From Chelativorans petroleitrophicus (GTDB taxonomy: Bacteria > Pseudomonadota > Alphaproteobacteria > Rhizobiales > Rhizobiaceae), in NCBI RefSeq assembly GCF_025398195.1, contig NZ_JAODNV010000008.1, positions 62,001 to 126,000 of the forward strand: DNA of 64,000 nucleotides, in the 5' to 3' direction. The position numbers and the translations under genes are program-made. Position 1 is the first letter of the stretch. Each line of letters begins with the position of its first letter. This document shows positions 30,190 to 40,116 of the stretch, one piece after another. Under the pieces are notes generated by a model. The model saw only the letters and a list, made by a program, of their open reading frames with translations. It was not told the origin of the DNA and searched no databases.

Positions 30190-31514
30190 GCGAACGCTGG
30201 GCCCGGGCAATGCTTACCGCATATCGCTGGGCGGGTGCCGCGCTTTACCCAGTCATCGGCGGCTATATCGTCTGGCGCGTAAGCAAGGGCAAAGAAGACC
30301 GCGCGCGCAGGCACGAACGCTACGGCTATGCGGCGGCGCCGCGCCCACCTGGACCGCTGATCTGGATGCACGCTGCCAGCGTGGGCGAGACGATGGCGGT
30401 GCTCGGGCTGATAGAGCATTTTCTTTCAAGCGGCATCAACGTCGTGCTTACGACAGGTACGGTGACGTCGGCGCGCGTGGCGGCCGAAAGGTTGGGCGAC
30501 CGGGTCACCCATCAATATGTTCCGCTCGACCTGAAGCCCGCCATCAGCCGCTTTCTGAATCACTGGAAGCCGGATCTTGCGATCATCGCTGAATCGGAGA
30601 TCTGGCCCATGACCATTCTGGAGCTTGGCGCGCGCCGCGTGCCGCAGGTTCTGGTGAACGGCCGTATGTCCGACCGCTCCTTCGAGCGATGGAGCAAGCG
30701 CCCCTCGCTGGCCGAGGCGTTGTTTGAAAACCTCGCCCATGTGGTCGCGCAATCCGAAGTGGATGGAGAGCGGTTCCGCCGGCTGGGAGCGAGGCCCGTC
30801 ACCGTTTCGGGCAATCTGAAGGTGGACACGCTGCGGCCGCCGGTCGATGAGCAGGTGCTCGCGGCCATGCGACGGGCAATTGGCGGACGCAAGACCTGGG
30901 CCGCGGTCTCCACCCATGCGGGCGAAGAGGAGATTGCCGCCGACGTGCACTGCATGCTGCGCAGGCGCTATCCCGATCTGCTGACCATCATCGTGCCGCG
31001 CCATCCGGAACGGGCCGCGGACCTCAAGGCCGCGTTCGAAGCGCGCGGACTGAAGGTCGCGCTGCGCAGCAATGCGGAGGCCCTTACGCCGGAGACCGAC
31101 ATTCTGCTGGGCGACACGATCGGCGAGATGGGCCTTTACCTCAGGCTGACCGAGATCGCCTTTGTCGGCCGGTCGCTCGTGGGCGAAGGAGGGCAGAATC
31201 CGCTGGAGCCCGCGATGCTGGACACGGCCGTGCTGTCGGGACCCAATGTGCAGAACTTCCGCGACGCCTATCGGCGCCTCATCGAAAGAGGTGGCGCCAA
31301 GCTGATTCGTGACGGACAGATGCTGGCGGGGGCGGTGAACCTTCTCCTCCGGGAGGACAAGTTCCGCTCCCGCATGATCGCCGCGGGCAGGGCCACGGTG
31401 GAGGACATGTCGGGAGCACTCCCGCGCACGCTGGCGGCGCTCGAGCCCTTCATCCATCCGCTCATCGTCAAAAGCCGCCTGGAAGGCGGCAATGGCGGGC
31501 CGCGCAAGGCATGA
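30186..31514 (+). CDS. waaA: 3-deoxy-D-manno-octulosonic acid transferase
   Basis: WaaA (KdtA) adds Kdo residues from CMP-Kdo to lipid IVA at the inner membrane. At 442 residues it has an N-terminal membrane anchor (about 8-30) and the catalytic Glu68 in HAASVGETM. GNLKVD and the acceptor/donor regions (STHAGEEE, VPRHPERA, FVGRSLVGEGGQNPLEPA) are all present. ATGA overlaps join it to the DUF374 gene before and lpxK after, so the three are one operon for lipid A assembly. Confidence 0.96.
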   Translation: MSERWARAMLTAYRWAGAALYPVIGGYIVWRVSKGKEDRARRHERYGYAAAPRPPGPLIWMHAASVGETMAVLGLIEHFLSSGINVVLTTGTVTSARVAAERLGDRVTHQYVPLDLKPAISRFLNHWKPDLAIIAESEIWPMTILELGARRVPQVLVNGRMSDRSFERWSKRPSLAEALFENLAHVVAQSEVDGERFRRLGARPVTVSGNLKVDTLRPPVDEQVLAAMRRAIGGRKTWAAVSTHAGEEEIAADVHCMLRRRYPDLLTIIVPRHPERAADLKAAFEARGLKVALRSNAEALTPETDILLGDTIGEMGLYLRLTEIAFVGRSLVGEGGQNPLEPAMLDTAVLSGPNVQNFRDAYRRLIERGGAKLIRDGQMLAGAVNLLLREDKFRSRMIAAGRATVEDMSGALPRTLAALEPFIHPLIVKSRLEGGNGGPRKA

Positions 31515-32548
31515 GCGGGCTCAGCGAAGCGCCGCCCTTCTGGTGGACGAAGGCGGACTGGCGCGCCTGGGCGCTGTGGCCCCTATCGGCGGTGTACGGG
31601 CTTGTGGCGGGCAGCCGCATGGCCACGGCGCGGCGAGAGCCCATCCCGGCGGCGGTGCTGTGCGTCGGCAATTTCACCGTCGGCGGTGAGGGCAAGACCC
31701 CGGTTTCCATCGCGCTTGCCAAGGAGGCAAGGCGCCAGAAGCTGAAAGCAGGCTTCCTGTCGCGCGGCTATGGCGGCGGTATCACGGGGCCGCACCTTGT
31801 CGATGCTGATCATGACGGCGCGCGCGCGGTGGGCGACGAGCCTCTTCTGCTCGCAAGGCATGCGCCCACCGTCATCAGCGCAAACCGCGCCGCAGGGGCG
31901 CGGCGTCTCGTGGAGGAAGGCTGCGATTTCATCATCATGGACGACGGTTTCCAGAGCGCGCGCATCCACATGGATTACGCGCTGATCGTCGTCGATGCGC
32001 GCCGAGGGCTCGGCAACGGGCACGTCATCCCGGGCGGGCCGCTCAGGGCGCCGCTCATCGAGCAGATGCGCCACGCGGATGCCGTTCTGACGATGGGGTC
32101 GGGCGATGCCGCAGAAATCGTCATCCGCCGCGCCGCCCGGGCCGGCAGGCCCGTCTTTTCGGCGCATTTGCGGCCCCGCAACGCGCGGGGGCTCAAGGGT
32201 CAGCGCGTGCTCGCCTTTGCAGGCATCGGCAATCCAGAAAAGTTCTATGACACGCTGCGCGACGTAGGGGCGGTAATCGTCTCCACGCGCACCTTTCCCG
32301 ATCATCACCCCTTCAGCGAGGAGGAGATGGCGGAGCTTGCAGCGGAAGCGGCCGCGAACAGCCTCGAGCTGGTGACGACGGAAAAGGACCTAGTGCGGCT
32401 GAAGCATGGATCGAAAGCCATGCTCGACTTCGCCGCGTCGGTTAAGACGCTGCCCGTGGAGGCGGTCTTCGATGGCGTTGGCACGGCGGAGGCCATTGTC
32501 CGCGAAACACTGAAGCGCTGGCGTGAGCGGATGCTGCAGACTCCGTAG
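31511..32548 (+). CDS. lpxK: tetraacyldisaccharide 4'-kinase
   Basis: LpxK phosphorylates the 4' position of the lipid A disaccharide to make lipid IVA. The 345-residue protein has a short N-terminal hydrophobic region and the P-loop VGGEGKTP at 57-64, followed by GFLSRGYGG and MDDGFQSARI (the aspartates near 144). LPGGPLR-type sequence appears as IPGGPLRAP. It overlaps waaA by four bases. End of the lipid A operon; the convergent DUF2093 gene follows. Confidence 0.96.
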   Translation: MSGLSEAPPFWWTKADWRAWALWPLSAVYGLVAGSRMATARREPIPAAVLCVGNFTVGGEGKTPVSIALAKEARRQKLKAGFLSRGYGGGITGPHLVDADHDGARAVGDEPLLLARHAPTVISANRAAGARRLVEEGCDFIIMDDGFQSARIHMDYALIVVDARRGLGNGHVIPGGPLRAPLIEQMRHADAVLTMGSGDAAEIVIRRAARAGRPVFSAHLRPRNARGLKGQRVLAFAGIGNPEKFYDTLRDVGAVIVSTRTFPDHHPFSEEEMAELAAEAAANSLELVTTEKDLVRLKHGSKAMLDFAASVKTLPVEAVFDGVGTAEAIVRETLKRWRERMLQTP

Positions 32549-32611
32549 CCGGATATTGCACCCGGGACTTTCGTTCCGTCACATCCCGTACCGGCGTCCA
32601 GCCCGCACCTT

Positions 32612-32842
32612 TCAGCACCGCGCCCGCAGATCAGGATTCATTTCCAGTTCGCGCTTAAGCGAAACCTCGGCGTTCAGATAGGGCTCCTGGCGGGCGACGC
32701 TCCAATATTTAAGCTCTTCCAGCGGAATGGCCTCGCCCGTCACCGCGCAGCGCACGAAGGCGCCCGGCGTGATCACCTGAAAATCGCCGTCCAGATACCG
32801 AACCCGCGCTTCCCGAGCGCCCGGTCCCTCGAAACGGTTCAT
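32612..32842 (-). CDS. DUF2093 protein
   Basis: A 76-residue protein (MNRFEGPGAREARVRYLDGD and QVITPGAFVRCAVTGEAIPL visible) that fits DUF2093, a small alphaproteobacterial family of unknown function. The C in VRCAVTGE and the terminal DLRARC could bind metal, but only speculatively. The ATG at 32840-32842 is the usual N-terminus; an in-frame upstream start at 32878 adds 12 unlikely residues. It lies 72 bases after mutL on the same strand. Confidence 0.85.
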   Translation of the reverse strand: MNRFEGPGAREARVRYLDGDFQVITPGAFVRCAVTGEAIPLEELKYWSVARQEPYLNAEVSLKRELEMNPDLRARC

Positions 32843-32914
32843 GCGGATTGCCCTTCTTGCATCGGCTCCATGCGCCACATTTCGCGCCGCCCGTCAAGCC
32901 GCCGGAGCCGGCCT

Positions 32915-34783
32915 TTATCGCCGCCCGAACAGCCGCTCTATATCGCCAAGCTTGAGCTCGATATAGGTCGGCCGCCCGTGATTGCACGTGCCGGAGCCGG
33001 GCGTCGCCTCCATCTGGCGCAGAAGGGCGTTCATCTCCTCGGGCTTCAGCCTGCGTCCGGCGCGCACCGAGCCATGGCAAGCCATGGTGGCGGCAATGCG
33101 GTCGATGCGCTCCCTGAGGCTTTCGGCCGTGTCATTTTCAGCGATCTCATCGGCGAGGTCTCGCACGAGGCCGGCGGCATCGACTTCGCCCAGCATGGCC
33201 GGAGTTTCCCGCACCGCGACCGCGCCGGGACCGAACCGCTCCAGCCGGAGGCCCAGCCTCGCCAGCAGATCGGCATGGGCGGCGAGCCGTTCGACATCCT
33301 CTTCCGGCAGTTCTACGATCTCCGGCATGAGCAGCATCTGCGTGGGCAGCGGCCGGGCATGGATCGCCTGCTTCAGCGCTTCATAGACAAGCCGCTCGTG
33401 GGCGGCGTGCTGATCCACGATGATGAGGGAATCCTCGGTCTGGGCGACAATGTAGTTTTCATGCACCTGGGCGCGCGCCGCACCTAGCGGCCGCCGCGTC
33501 AGTTCCGACGGCACGGGAGCCTCGGATGCACGCGCGTCGGCGCTGACAGCCACCCCTACCTCGAAGCTCTCCTGGCGCGCCTCCGCGAAACCGTTGGTCT
33601 TGTGCGCGTTGCCGAAATCGGCATCGAGCGGACGGCTCGGCGAGGATGCGGGGCTCCACCCCCCGCTGTACCGCTGCTCATGCGGAAATGGCCGATGCCC
33701 GGAACCGTTGCCGTCCCGGCCACGGGCCGTCGGGTCGGGCACCCGGAAAGCGCTCAGCATGGCGGCGGCACCCGTCGTGGAGGCGCGTATGCCGCCTGCC
33801 TCCAGCGCCTGCCGGATCGCCCCCACGATCAGTCCGCGAACCAGCCCGGGATCGCGGAAGCGCACATCCGCCTTGGCCGGATGCACGTTGACGTCCACCA
33901 AGGCCGGGTTGAGGGAGAGAAACAGCGCCGTGACCGCATGCCGGTCGCGCGGCAGAACATCCATATATGCCCCGCGGATGGCCCCGGCGATGAGCTTGTC
34001 GCGCACCGGCCTGCCGTTCACGTAGGCAAACTGGTGCAGGGCATTGCCGCGGGAAAACGACGGAATGGAGACGTAGCCCGAAAGGGCGACACCCTCACGC
34101 TCAGCCTCGATGGGAAGCGCGTTTTCGGGGAACTCCCGGCCGAGGATCTGGGCAAGGCGCAACCGCAATCCCTCGCCGTCCGCAGGCACGGCGGGCAGGT
34201 CCAGCGTAGTTCTGTCCGTGCCGGAAAGCGTGAAGCGGACAGCGGGAAAGGCAAGCGCGATGCGCTTGACGACCTCCGTTATGGCCGAAGCTTCCGCGCG
34301 CGTTCCCTTCATGAATTTGAGCCGTGCCGGCGTGGCGAAAAAGAGATCGCGCACCTCCACAGTGGTGCCGCGATTGGCCGCAACAGGCCTCACGGGCCCG
34401 GCGCGCCCGCCCTCCAGAACGATTTCCGCGCCGCTGTCCGCATCCGCCGTTCGCGAGCGGAGCGCAAGCCGGGCTACGGAGCCGATCGACGGCAGCGCTT
34501 CGCCACGGAAACCCAGCGATCGGATATCGTTTATGTCGTCCGAAAGCTTGGAGGTGCAGTGCCGCGCCACAGCCAGCGGCAGTTCCTCCGCCGGAATGCC
34601 GGTGCCGTCGTCGATGACGCGAATGAGCGTCAGACCGCCCCCGGCGGTCGCCACTTCTATACGGCGCGCACCGGCATCGAGCGCGTTCTCGACCAGCTCC
34701 TTCACGACGCTCGCAGGCCGCTCGATCACCTCGCCGGCGGCAATACGGTTTATGATCGTTTCAGATAGCTGTCGGATGGCCAT
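32915..34783 (-). CDS. mutL: DNA mismatch repair protein MutL
   Basis: A 622-residue GHKL ATPase coordinating mismatch repair. The N-terminus [20 protein letters not shown] contains ATPase motif I, followed by NALDAGA, DDGTGI and [10 protein letters not shown]. The C-terminal domain carries [12 protein letters not shown], which matches the DQHA-x2-E-x4-E endonuclease motif, and ACHGSVRAG with CNHGRPT (Asn where Pro is usual). It therefore looks like a nicking MutL. The start is fixed by the conserved N-terminus at 34783; the reading frame stays open far upstream on the minus strand, which is an artefact. Confidence 0.96.
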   Translation of the reverse strand: MAIRQLSETIINRIAAGEVIERPASVVKELVENALDAGARRIEVATAGGGLTLIRVIDDGTGIPAEELPLAVARHCTSKLSDDINDIRSLGFRGEALPSIGSVARLALRSRTADADSGAEIVLEGGRAGPVRPVAANRGTTVEVRDLFFATPARLKFMKGTRAEASAITEVVKRIALAFPAVRFTLSGTDRTTLDLPAVPADGEGLRLRLAQILGREFPENALPIEAEREGVALSGYVSIPSFSRGNALHQFAYVNGRPVRDKLIAGAIRGAYMDVLPRDRHAVTALFLSLNPALVDVNVHPAKADVRFRDPGLVRGLIVGAIRQALEAGGIRASTTGAAAMLSAFRVPDPTARGRDGNGSGHRPFPHEQRYSGGWSPASSPSRPLDADFGNAHKTNGFAEARQESFEVGVAVSADARASEAPVPSELTRRPLGAARAQVHENYIVAQTEDSLIIVDQHAAHERLVYEALKQAIHARPLPTQMLLMPEIVELPEEDVERLAAHADLLARLGLRLERFGPGAVAVRETPAMLGEVDAAGLVRDLADEIAENDTAESLRERIDRIAATMACHGSVRAGRRLKPEEMNALLRQMEATPGSGTCNHGRPTYIELKLGDIERLFGRR

Positions 34784-34897
34784 GAGCGGATGATAGGGGG
34801 ATTCGGCTGATGTGCGAAGGACATTGCGCGGGCGGGCCACTTGTGCTTGCTTCCGCACGGCACTGCGAGCAACTGTCAGTTCAAGGAAGGGGCCGGC

Positions 34898-36094
34898 ATG
34901 AACACGAACAACCCCAAAACGGCTTTCGTCTGGGATGACCCCTTTCTTTTCGAGGACCAGCTGGCGGACGAGGAGCGGATGATCCGCGATGCGGCGGCGG
35001 CCTTTGCCGCCGACAAGCTCGCCCCGCGCATCGAGCACGCCTACATGAACGAGGAGACGGACCCGGAAATCTTCCGCCAGATGGGAGCGGCGGGGCTGCT
35101 CGGCGTCACGATTCCCGCCGAATATGGCGGCGTGGGCGCCAACTACGTCTCCTACGGCCTCGTTGCGCGCGAGGTGGAGCGCGTCGATTCCGGCTACCGC
35201 TCCATGATGAGCGTGCAGTCCTCGCTGGTGATGTATCCGATCCATGCCTATGGCTCGGAGGAGCAGCGGCAGAAATACCTGCCGAAGCTCGCCGCGGGAG
35301 AATGGATCGGCTGTTTCGGGCTGACGGAGCCGGATGCCGGCTCCGATCCCGGCTCCATGAAGACGCGGGCGGAGAGGATCGACGGCGGCTACCGCCTCAC
35401 CGGTACCAAGATGTGGATCTCCAACGCGCCGATCGCCGACGTCTTCGTGGTGTGGGCGAAATCGGCCGCCCACGACAACCAGATCCGCGGCTTCGTGCTG
35501 GAGAAGGGCATGAAGGGCCTTTCCGCGCCGAAGATCGGCGGCAAGCTGAGCCTGCGCGCCTCGATCACCGGCGAGATCGTCATGGACGGCGTGGAAGTGC
35601 CGGAAGACGCCCTGTTGCCGGGCGTTTCCGGCCTCAAGGGGCCGTTCGGCTGCCTGAACCGCGCCCGCTACGGCATCGCCTGGGGCGTGATGGGGGCGGC
35701 GGAGGACTGTTGGCACCGGGCGCGCCGCTATGGGCTGGAGCGCCGCCAGTTCGGCAAGCCGCTTGCCGCGATGCAGCTTTACCAGAAGAAGCTTGCCGAC
35801 ATGCAGACGGAGATCGCGCTCGGGCTTCAGGCGGTGCTGCGGGTGGGGCGGCTGATGGACGAGGGCCGCTTCGCGCCGGAAATGATCAGCCTGGTGAAAC
35901 GCAACAACTGCGGCAAGGCGCTTGAAATCGCCCGTGCCGCGCGCGACATGCACGGCGGCAACGGCATCCAGATCGAATATGCGGTGATGCGGCATGCGCA
36001 GAACCTGGAGACGGTCAACACCTATGAGGGCACGCACGACGTGCACGCCCTCATCCTCGGCCGCGCCCAGACCGGCTTGCAGGCGTTCTATTGA
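34898..36094 (+). CDS. gcdH: glutaryl-CoA dehydrogenase
   Basis: A 398-residue FAD-dependent acyl-CoA dehydrogenase. The segments [20 protein letters not shown] and [17 protein letters not shown] are nearly those of known glutaryl-CoA dehydrogenases, which oxidise and decarboxylate glutaryl-CoA to crotonyl-CoA in lysine and tryptophan breakdown. The catalytic base is the Glu near 377 in [10 protein letters not shown]. The ATG at 34898 has AAGGAAGGGG upstream. It is divergent from mutL. A different short-chain dehydrogenase specificity is possible but less likely. Confidence 0.93.
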   Translation: MNTNNPKTAFVWDDPFLFEDQLADEERMIRDAAAAFAADKLAPRIEHAYMNEETDPEIFRQMGAAGLLGVTIPAEYGGVGANYVSYGLVAREVERVDSGYRSMMSVQSSLVMYPIHAYGSEEQRQKYLPKLAAGEWIGCFGLTEPDAGSDPGSMKTRAERIDGGYRLTGTKMWISNAPIADVFVVWAKSAAHDNQIRGFVLEKGMKGLSAPKIGGKLSLRASITGEIVMDGVEVPEDALLPGVSGLKGPFGCLNRARYGIAWGVMGAAEDCWHRARRYGLERRQFGKPLAAMQLYQKKLADMQTEIALGLQAVLRVGRLMDEGRFAPEMISLVKRNNCGKALEIARAARDMHGGNGIQIEYAVMRHAQNLETVNTYEGTHDVHALILGRAQTGLQAFY

Positions 36095-36132
36095 GGGGTG
36101 ATTGTGGTGGCTTGGAGCGGGCCCTCTTACTT

Positions 36133-36328
36133 GCGATTTCCAACACTTAACTTCGCTAAGATGTTGAAATCGCTTTCTCTCCCACCAGGGGAGAGATAGG
36201 GCGGGGTTCTTCACCGCCAGTCTCCGGCATTGGAGATTGGCAGATGCTGTGCTGCAGCACCTGTTCTCCCCCTGGAGGGGGAGAAAGCAAATTCCTGGGT
36301 TTGGCGAAGCCAAGCCCTTGGAATTTGC
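36133..36328. repeat. compound palindromic intergenic element (four hairpins)
   Basis: The 273-base gap between gcdH and kbl holds no gene but four inverted repeats in a row. GCGATTTC 36133-36140 pairs with GAAATCGC 36166-36173, extended by AACA/TGTT. CTCTCCC 36177-36183 pairs with GGGAGAG 36189-36195. TTCTCCCCC 36264-36272 pairs with GGGGGAGAA 36277-36285. GCAAATTCC 36287-36295 pairs with GGAATTTGC 36320-36328 and has inner pairing TTTGGC/GCCAA. It resembles the mosaic palindromic repeats dispersed in rhizobial genomes; it may also terminate gcdH transcription. Confidence 0.65.
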
Positions 36329-36367
36329 AAGAGAGGGGTCGCACCCGCCTGACGGAGTACGAAAAAA

Positions 36368-37555
36368 ATGACCGCGTCCTTCATCAAACATCTCTCCGCC
36401 GAGCTCGAAGAGCTCAAGAAAGCCGGCCTCTACAAGTCGGAGCGCGTGATCACCTCCATGCAGTCGGCCGAGATCGAGAGCGGCGGCAGGAAAGTGCTCA
36501 ATTTCTGCGCCAACAACTATCTGGGCCTCGCCGACAACGAGGAACTGCGTGAAGCGGCCAAGGCCGCGCTCGACCGCTACGGATACGGCATGGCCTCCGT
36601 ACGCTTCATCTGCGGCACGCAGGAGGAGCACAAGGCGCTGGAGGCAAGGATTTCGTCCTTCCTCGGCATGGAGGACACCATCCTCTATTCGTCCTGCTTC
36701 GACGCGAATACCGGCCTGTTCGAAACGCTTCTCGGACCCGAAGATGCGGTCATCTCGGACGCGCTCAACCATGCCTCCATCATCGACGGCATCCGGCTCT
36801 GCAAGGCGCGGCGCCTGCGCTACGCCAACAACGACATGGCTGAACTGGAGACGCGGCTGAAGGAGGCGCAGGACGCCCGTTTCCGCCTGATCGCCACGGA
36901 CGGCGTGTTCTCCATGGACGGCGTGATCGCCAATCTGAAGGGCATCTGCGATCTGGCCGAGAAATACGACGCCATGGTGATGGTGGACGACAGCCATGCA
37001 GTGGGCTTCGTGGGCGCGCGTGGCCGCGGCACGCCTGAGGCCTGCGGGGTGGAAGGACGGGTGGACATCATAACCGGCACGCTGGGCAAGGCGCTCGGCG
37101 GCGCCTCTGGCGGCTATACGAGCAGCCGCAAGGAAATCGTCGAGTGGCTGCGCCAGCGCTCGCGCCCCTATCTCTTCTCCAACACGCTCGCGCCGGTGAT
37201 CGCCGCCGCCTCGCTCAAGGTGTTCGACCTCATCGAGAACGGAGACGGGCTGCGCCGCAGGCTCTACGACAACGCTGCCATGTTCCGTGAGAAGATGACC
37301 AAGGCGGGCTTCAGGCTCGTAGGCAGCGGCCATCCGATCATTCCCGTCATGGTGGGCGACGCCGCCCTGGCCTCGCAGATGGCCGATCGCCTGCTCGACC
37401 ACGGCATCTATGTGATCGGCTTCTCCTATCCGGTCGTACCGCAGGGCGAGGCACGCATCCGTACCCAGATGTCCGCCGCGCACGCGCCGGCGGACATCGA
37501 GCGCGCGGTGGAGGCTTTTACCGCCGTAGGACGGGAACTAGGGCTGATCGCCTGA
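36368..37555 (+). CDS. kbl: glycine C-acetyltransferase (2-amino-3-ketobutyrate CoA ligase)
   Basis: A 395-residue PLP enzyme cleaving 2-amino-3-oxobutanoate with CoA to glycine and acetyl-CoA, the second step of threonine degradation. [12 protein letters not shown], the PLP-binding [10 protein letters not shown] and the Schiff-base lysine (about K241) in [14 protein letters not shown] are visible. tdh, the first step, follows after 13 bases, so this is the standard kbl-tdh operon. Confidence 0.96.
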   Translation: MTASFIKHLSAELEELKKAGLYKSERVITSMQSAEIESGGRKVLNFCANNYLGLADNEELREAAKAALDRYGYGMASVRFICGTQEEHKALEARISSFLGMEDTILYSSCFDANTGLFETLLGPEDAVISDALNHASIIDGIRLCKARRLRYANNDMAELETRLKEAQDARFRLIATDGVFSMDGVIANLKGICDLAEKYDAMVMVDDSHAVGFVGARGRGTPEACGVEGRVDIITGTLGKALGGASGGYTSSRKEIVEWLRQRSRPYLFSNTLAPVIAAASLKVFDLIENGDGLRRRLYDNAAMFREKMTKAGFRLVGSGHPIIPVMVGDAALASQMADRLLDHGIYVIGFSYPVVPQGEARIRTQMSAAHAPADIERAVEAFTAVGRELGLIA

Positions 37556-37568
37556 CGAGGATGATGAA

Positions 37569-38603
37569 ATGTCCAATATGATGAAGGCGCTGGTGAAGGC
37601 GAAGCCCGAGGAAGGGCTCTGGATGGAGCGCGTACCCCTGCCGGAGATCGGCCCCAACGACGTGCTCATCAAGGTGAAGAAAACCGCCATTTGCGGCACG
37701 GACGTGCATATCTGGAATTGGGACGAATGGGCGCAGAAGACCGTGCCCGTCCCGCTCGTAACCGGCCATGAGTTCGTGGGTGAAGTGGCCGATGTCGGCT
37801 CCGCCGTGACCGAATACCGCGTAGGGCAGCGCGTCTCGGGCGAAGGGCACATCGTGTGTGGACACTGCCGCAACTGCCGGGCGGGCCGCGGGCATCTATG
37901 CCGCAACACGCTGGGGGTAGGCGTTCAGCGCCCCGGCGCCTTTGCAGAGTATCTTGCCCTGCCGCAGCACAATGTAGTGGCGATTCCGGACGACATTCCC
38001 GACGAGATCGCCGCGATCTTCGACCCGCTGGGCAATGCGGTCCACACCGCGCTTTCCTTCGATCTGGTGGGCGAGGACGTGCTGGTGACGGGTGCCGGGC
38101 CTATCGGCATCATGGGCGCGCTGGTGGCGCAATGCGTGGGCGCGCGCAAGGTGGTGATCACCGACATCAATCCGGGCCGGCTCGCGCTGGCCAGAAAGCT
38201 GGGCGTGCAGAACACCGTTAACGCTCGCGAGGAGAAGCTCGGCGATGTCATGAAGCGGCTCGGCATGACCGAGGGCTTCGACGTGGGGCTTGAAATGTCA
38301 GGCTCGGCCTCGGCCTTCCGCGACATGATCGACGCCATGAACAATGGCGGCAAGATCGCCATTCTCGGCATTGCGCCGGCCGCCTTCGAGATCGACTGGA
38401 ACAAGGTCATCTTCAAGATGCTGCATCTGAAGGGCATCTACGGCCGCGAGATGTTCGAGACCTGGTACAAGATGATTGCGCTGGTGCAAGGGCCGCTGGA
38501 TGTCTCGAGGTTAATCACGCACCGGATCGGCGCGGACGATTTCCGAGATGGCTTCATGGCGATGAAGAGCGGCGAGGCCGGCAAGGTGGTGATGGACTGG
38601 TAG
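37569..38603 (+). CDS. tdh: L-threonine 3-dehydrogenase
   Basis: A 344-residue zinc-dependent, NAD-linked medium-chain dehydrogenase converting threonine to 2-amino-3-oxobutanoate. Catalytic zinc ligands C42, H67 and E68 and the structural-zinc cysteines C97, C100, C103 and C111 ([15 protein letters not shown]) are in place. The Rossmann motif reads GAGPIGIMG at about 176-184. Partner of kbl immediately upstream; convergent with engB, with 44 bases between them. Confidence 0.96.
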   Translation: MSNMMKALVKAKPEEGLWMERVPLPEIGPNDVLIKVKKTAICGTDVHIWNWDEWAQKTVPVPLVTGHEFVGEVADVGSAVTEYRVGQRVSGEGHIVCGHCRNCRAGRGHLCRNTLGVGVQRPGAFAEYLALPQHNVVAIPDDIPDEIAAIFDPLGNAVHTALSFDLVGEDVLVTGAGPIGIMGALVAQCVGARKVVITDINPGRLALARKLGVQNTVNAREEKLGDVMKRLGMTEGFDVGLEMSGSASAFRDMIDAMNNGGKIAILGIAPAAFEIDWNKVIFKMLHLKGIYGREMFETWYKMIALVQGPLDVSRLITHRIGADDFRDGFMAMKSGEAGKVVMDW

Positions 38604-38647
38604 GAGCGGCGGCCTTCAGGCTGCCTGCGCGCACTCCGCTTATTGCT

Positions 38648-39340
38648 TTACGCAATTTCGGACGGAAAACCGGTATCCACTTTTCCCGGAATTGCGCTTG
38701 CCGCCAGAACGATCGCCGCGCGCAGATCGTCGATGCCCCTCCCCTTTTCCGCCGAGGTGGCGAGGATTTCGGGAAAGGCGGCGGGCCGCTTTCCAATCTT
38801 CCGCCGCGTCTCTTCGAGCAGTTTCGCCAGCGCGGCCTGCTTGATCTTGTCGGATTTGGTGAGCACGAGCTGATAGGAGACGGCAGCCTTGTCGAGCAGA
38901 TCCATCACCTCCTCGTCGATCTTCTTCACCCCGTGGCGCGCATCGATCAGGAGATAGACGCGCTTAAGCGTCACCCGGCCACGCAGATAATCGAAGATCA
39001 GTCTCGTCCAGGCCTCGACCTGGGCCTTCGGCGCCTTGGCGAAGCCGTAACCCGGCATGTCCACCAGGGCCATGGGCGGCAGGTCGCCTGCCTCGCCGCT
39101 ATAGCCCTCCGGCACGAAGTAATTCAGCTCCTGCGTCCGGCCGGGAGTGTTCGATGTGCGGGCAAGCCCCTTCTGGCCCACCAGCGCATTGATAAGTGAG
39201 GATTTGCCTACATTGGACCGGCCCGCGAAGGCGACCTCCGGCGGCCCTTCCGGCGGCAGGAATTTCATCGCCGGAACGCCGCGGATGAATATCCAAGGGC
39301 GAGCGAAGAGCTTGGCCGTATTTTCCACTGCCTCGTTCAT
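38648..39340 (-). CDS. engB: ribosome biogenesis GTP-binding protein EngB/YsxC
   Basis: A 230-residue small GTPase needed for large ribosomal subunit assembly. G1 is GRSNVGKSS at 40-48, G2/G3 regions TPGRTQ and DMPGYGFA, and G4 TKSD are present. It overlaps the stop of the upstream acetyltransferase gene by four bases (ATGA). In related genomes engB is usually close behind yidC; here the acetyltransferase stands between them. Confidence 0.95.
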   Translation of the reverse strand: MNEAVENTAKLFARPWIFIRGVPAMKFLPPEGPPEVAFAGRSNVGKSSLINALVGQKGLARTSNTPGRTQELNYFVPEGYSGEAGDLPPMALVDMPGYGFAKAPKAQVEAWTRLIFDYLRGRVTLKRVYLLIDARHGVKKIDEEVMDLLDKAAVSYQLVLTKSDKIKQAALAKLLEETRRKIGKRPAAFPEILATSAEKGRGIDDLRAAIVLAASAIPGKVDTGFPSEIA

Positions 39341-39993
39341 GCCCCTTCTTCCTCACGCGCCGCCGCCTCGAGCCGTGCGAGGTCATTGCCGCGAATGGCA
39401 TCGAGATGGCGCGTGATCTTCTCGGGAGACCAGTTCCACCAGGCGATCTCCAGCAGCCGCTCGATGGTTGCCGGATCGAAGCGCATCTTGACCACCCGAG
39501 CCGGATTGCCGGCCACCACCGCATAGGGTGGCACGTCGCGCGTCACCACGGCCTTGCCTCCCACGATCGCGCCGTCACCTATTTTGACGCCCGGCATGAT
39601 CACCGCGTCGAAGCCGATCCACACGTCATTGCCGATCACCGTGTCGCCGCGGATCTCGCGCCGCCAGCTCTCCTCGTCGAAGCCTCTTTCCCAGCCCTGG
39701 CCAAAGATGTTGAAAGGATAGGTGGAAAAGCCGCCGAGTACATGGTTCGCGCCGTTCATGATGAAGCGGGCACCCTCCGCAATGGCACAGAACCGGCCAA
39801 TGATGAGCTTGTCCCCGATGAACTCGTAGTGATGTAGTACGCACTTTTCGACGAAATTGTCGGGGCCCTCGGGATCGTCGTAATAGGTGTATTCGCCGAT
39901 CTCGATATTGGGCCTGTCGACAAGCGGCTTCAGGAATCCGACACGCGGATGCAGATAGATCGGATGCTTGATCTCGGGCTTGGGACCGTGCAT
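39337..39993 (-). CDS. CatB-related (Vat-type) hexapeptide O-acetyltransferase
   Basis: A 218-residue xenobiotic acyltransferase-like protein. Left-handed beta-helix repeats are seen in [20 protein letters not shown] (catalytic-type His at the end), [20 protein letters not shown] and [25 protein letters not shown] segments, with NIFGQGWE and WWNWSPEKI typical of streptogramin/chloramphenicol acetyltransferases of the CatB/Vat family. The true acceptor is unknown and need not be an antibiotic. It lies between yidC (123 bases away) and engB (overlapping), an unusual place for such a gene. Confidence 0.88.
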   Translation of the reverse strand: MHGPKPEIKHPIYLHPRVGFLKPLVDRPNIEIGEYTYYDDPEGPDNFVEKCVLHHYEFIGDKLIIGRFCAIAEGARFIMNGANHVLGGFSTYPFNIFGQGWERGFDEESWRREIRGDTVIGNDVWIGFDAVIMPGVKIGDGAIVGGKAVVTRDVPPYAVVAGNPARVVKMRFDPATIERLLEIAWWNWSPEKITRHLDAIRGNDLARLEAAAREEEGA

Positions 39994-40116
39994 GGCGACA
40001 CCTCCGCTCTCAGAAACGTCGCGATTGTCTCCGCTCGATCCGCGAGGGGCAAGCGCTACAAGGAACGCGATCCGACCGAACCGGCGGCCTGCGCCGGCGC
40101 AGGGAGCCGATGGCTC

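Noticed and set aside
34784..37483. Minus-strand frame open for 2.7 kb beyond the mutL start
   Set aside because: It lies opposite gcdH and kbl, which have intact conserved motifs; the translation is rich in His/Arg/Ala and low-complexity, as expected for the antisense of GC-rich genes.
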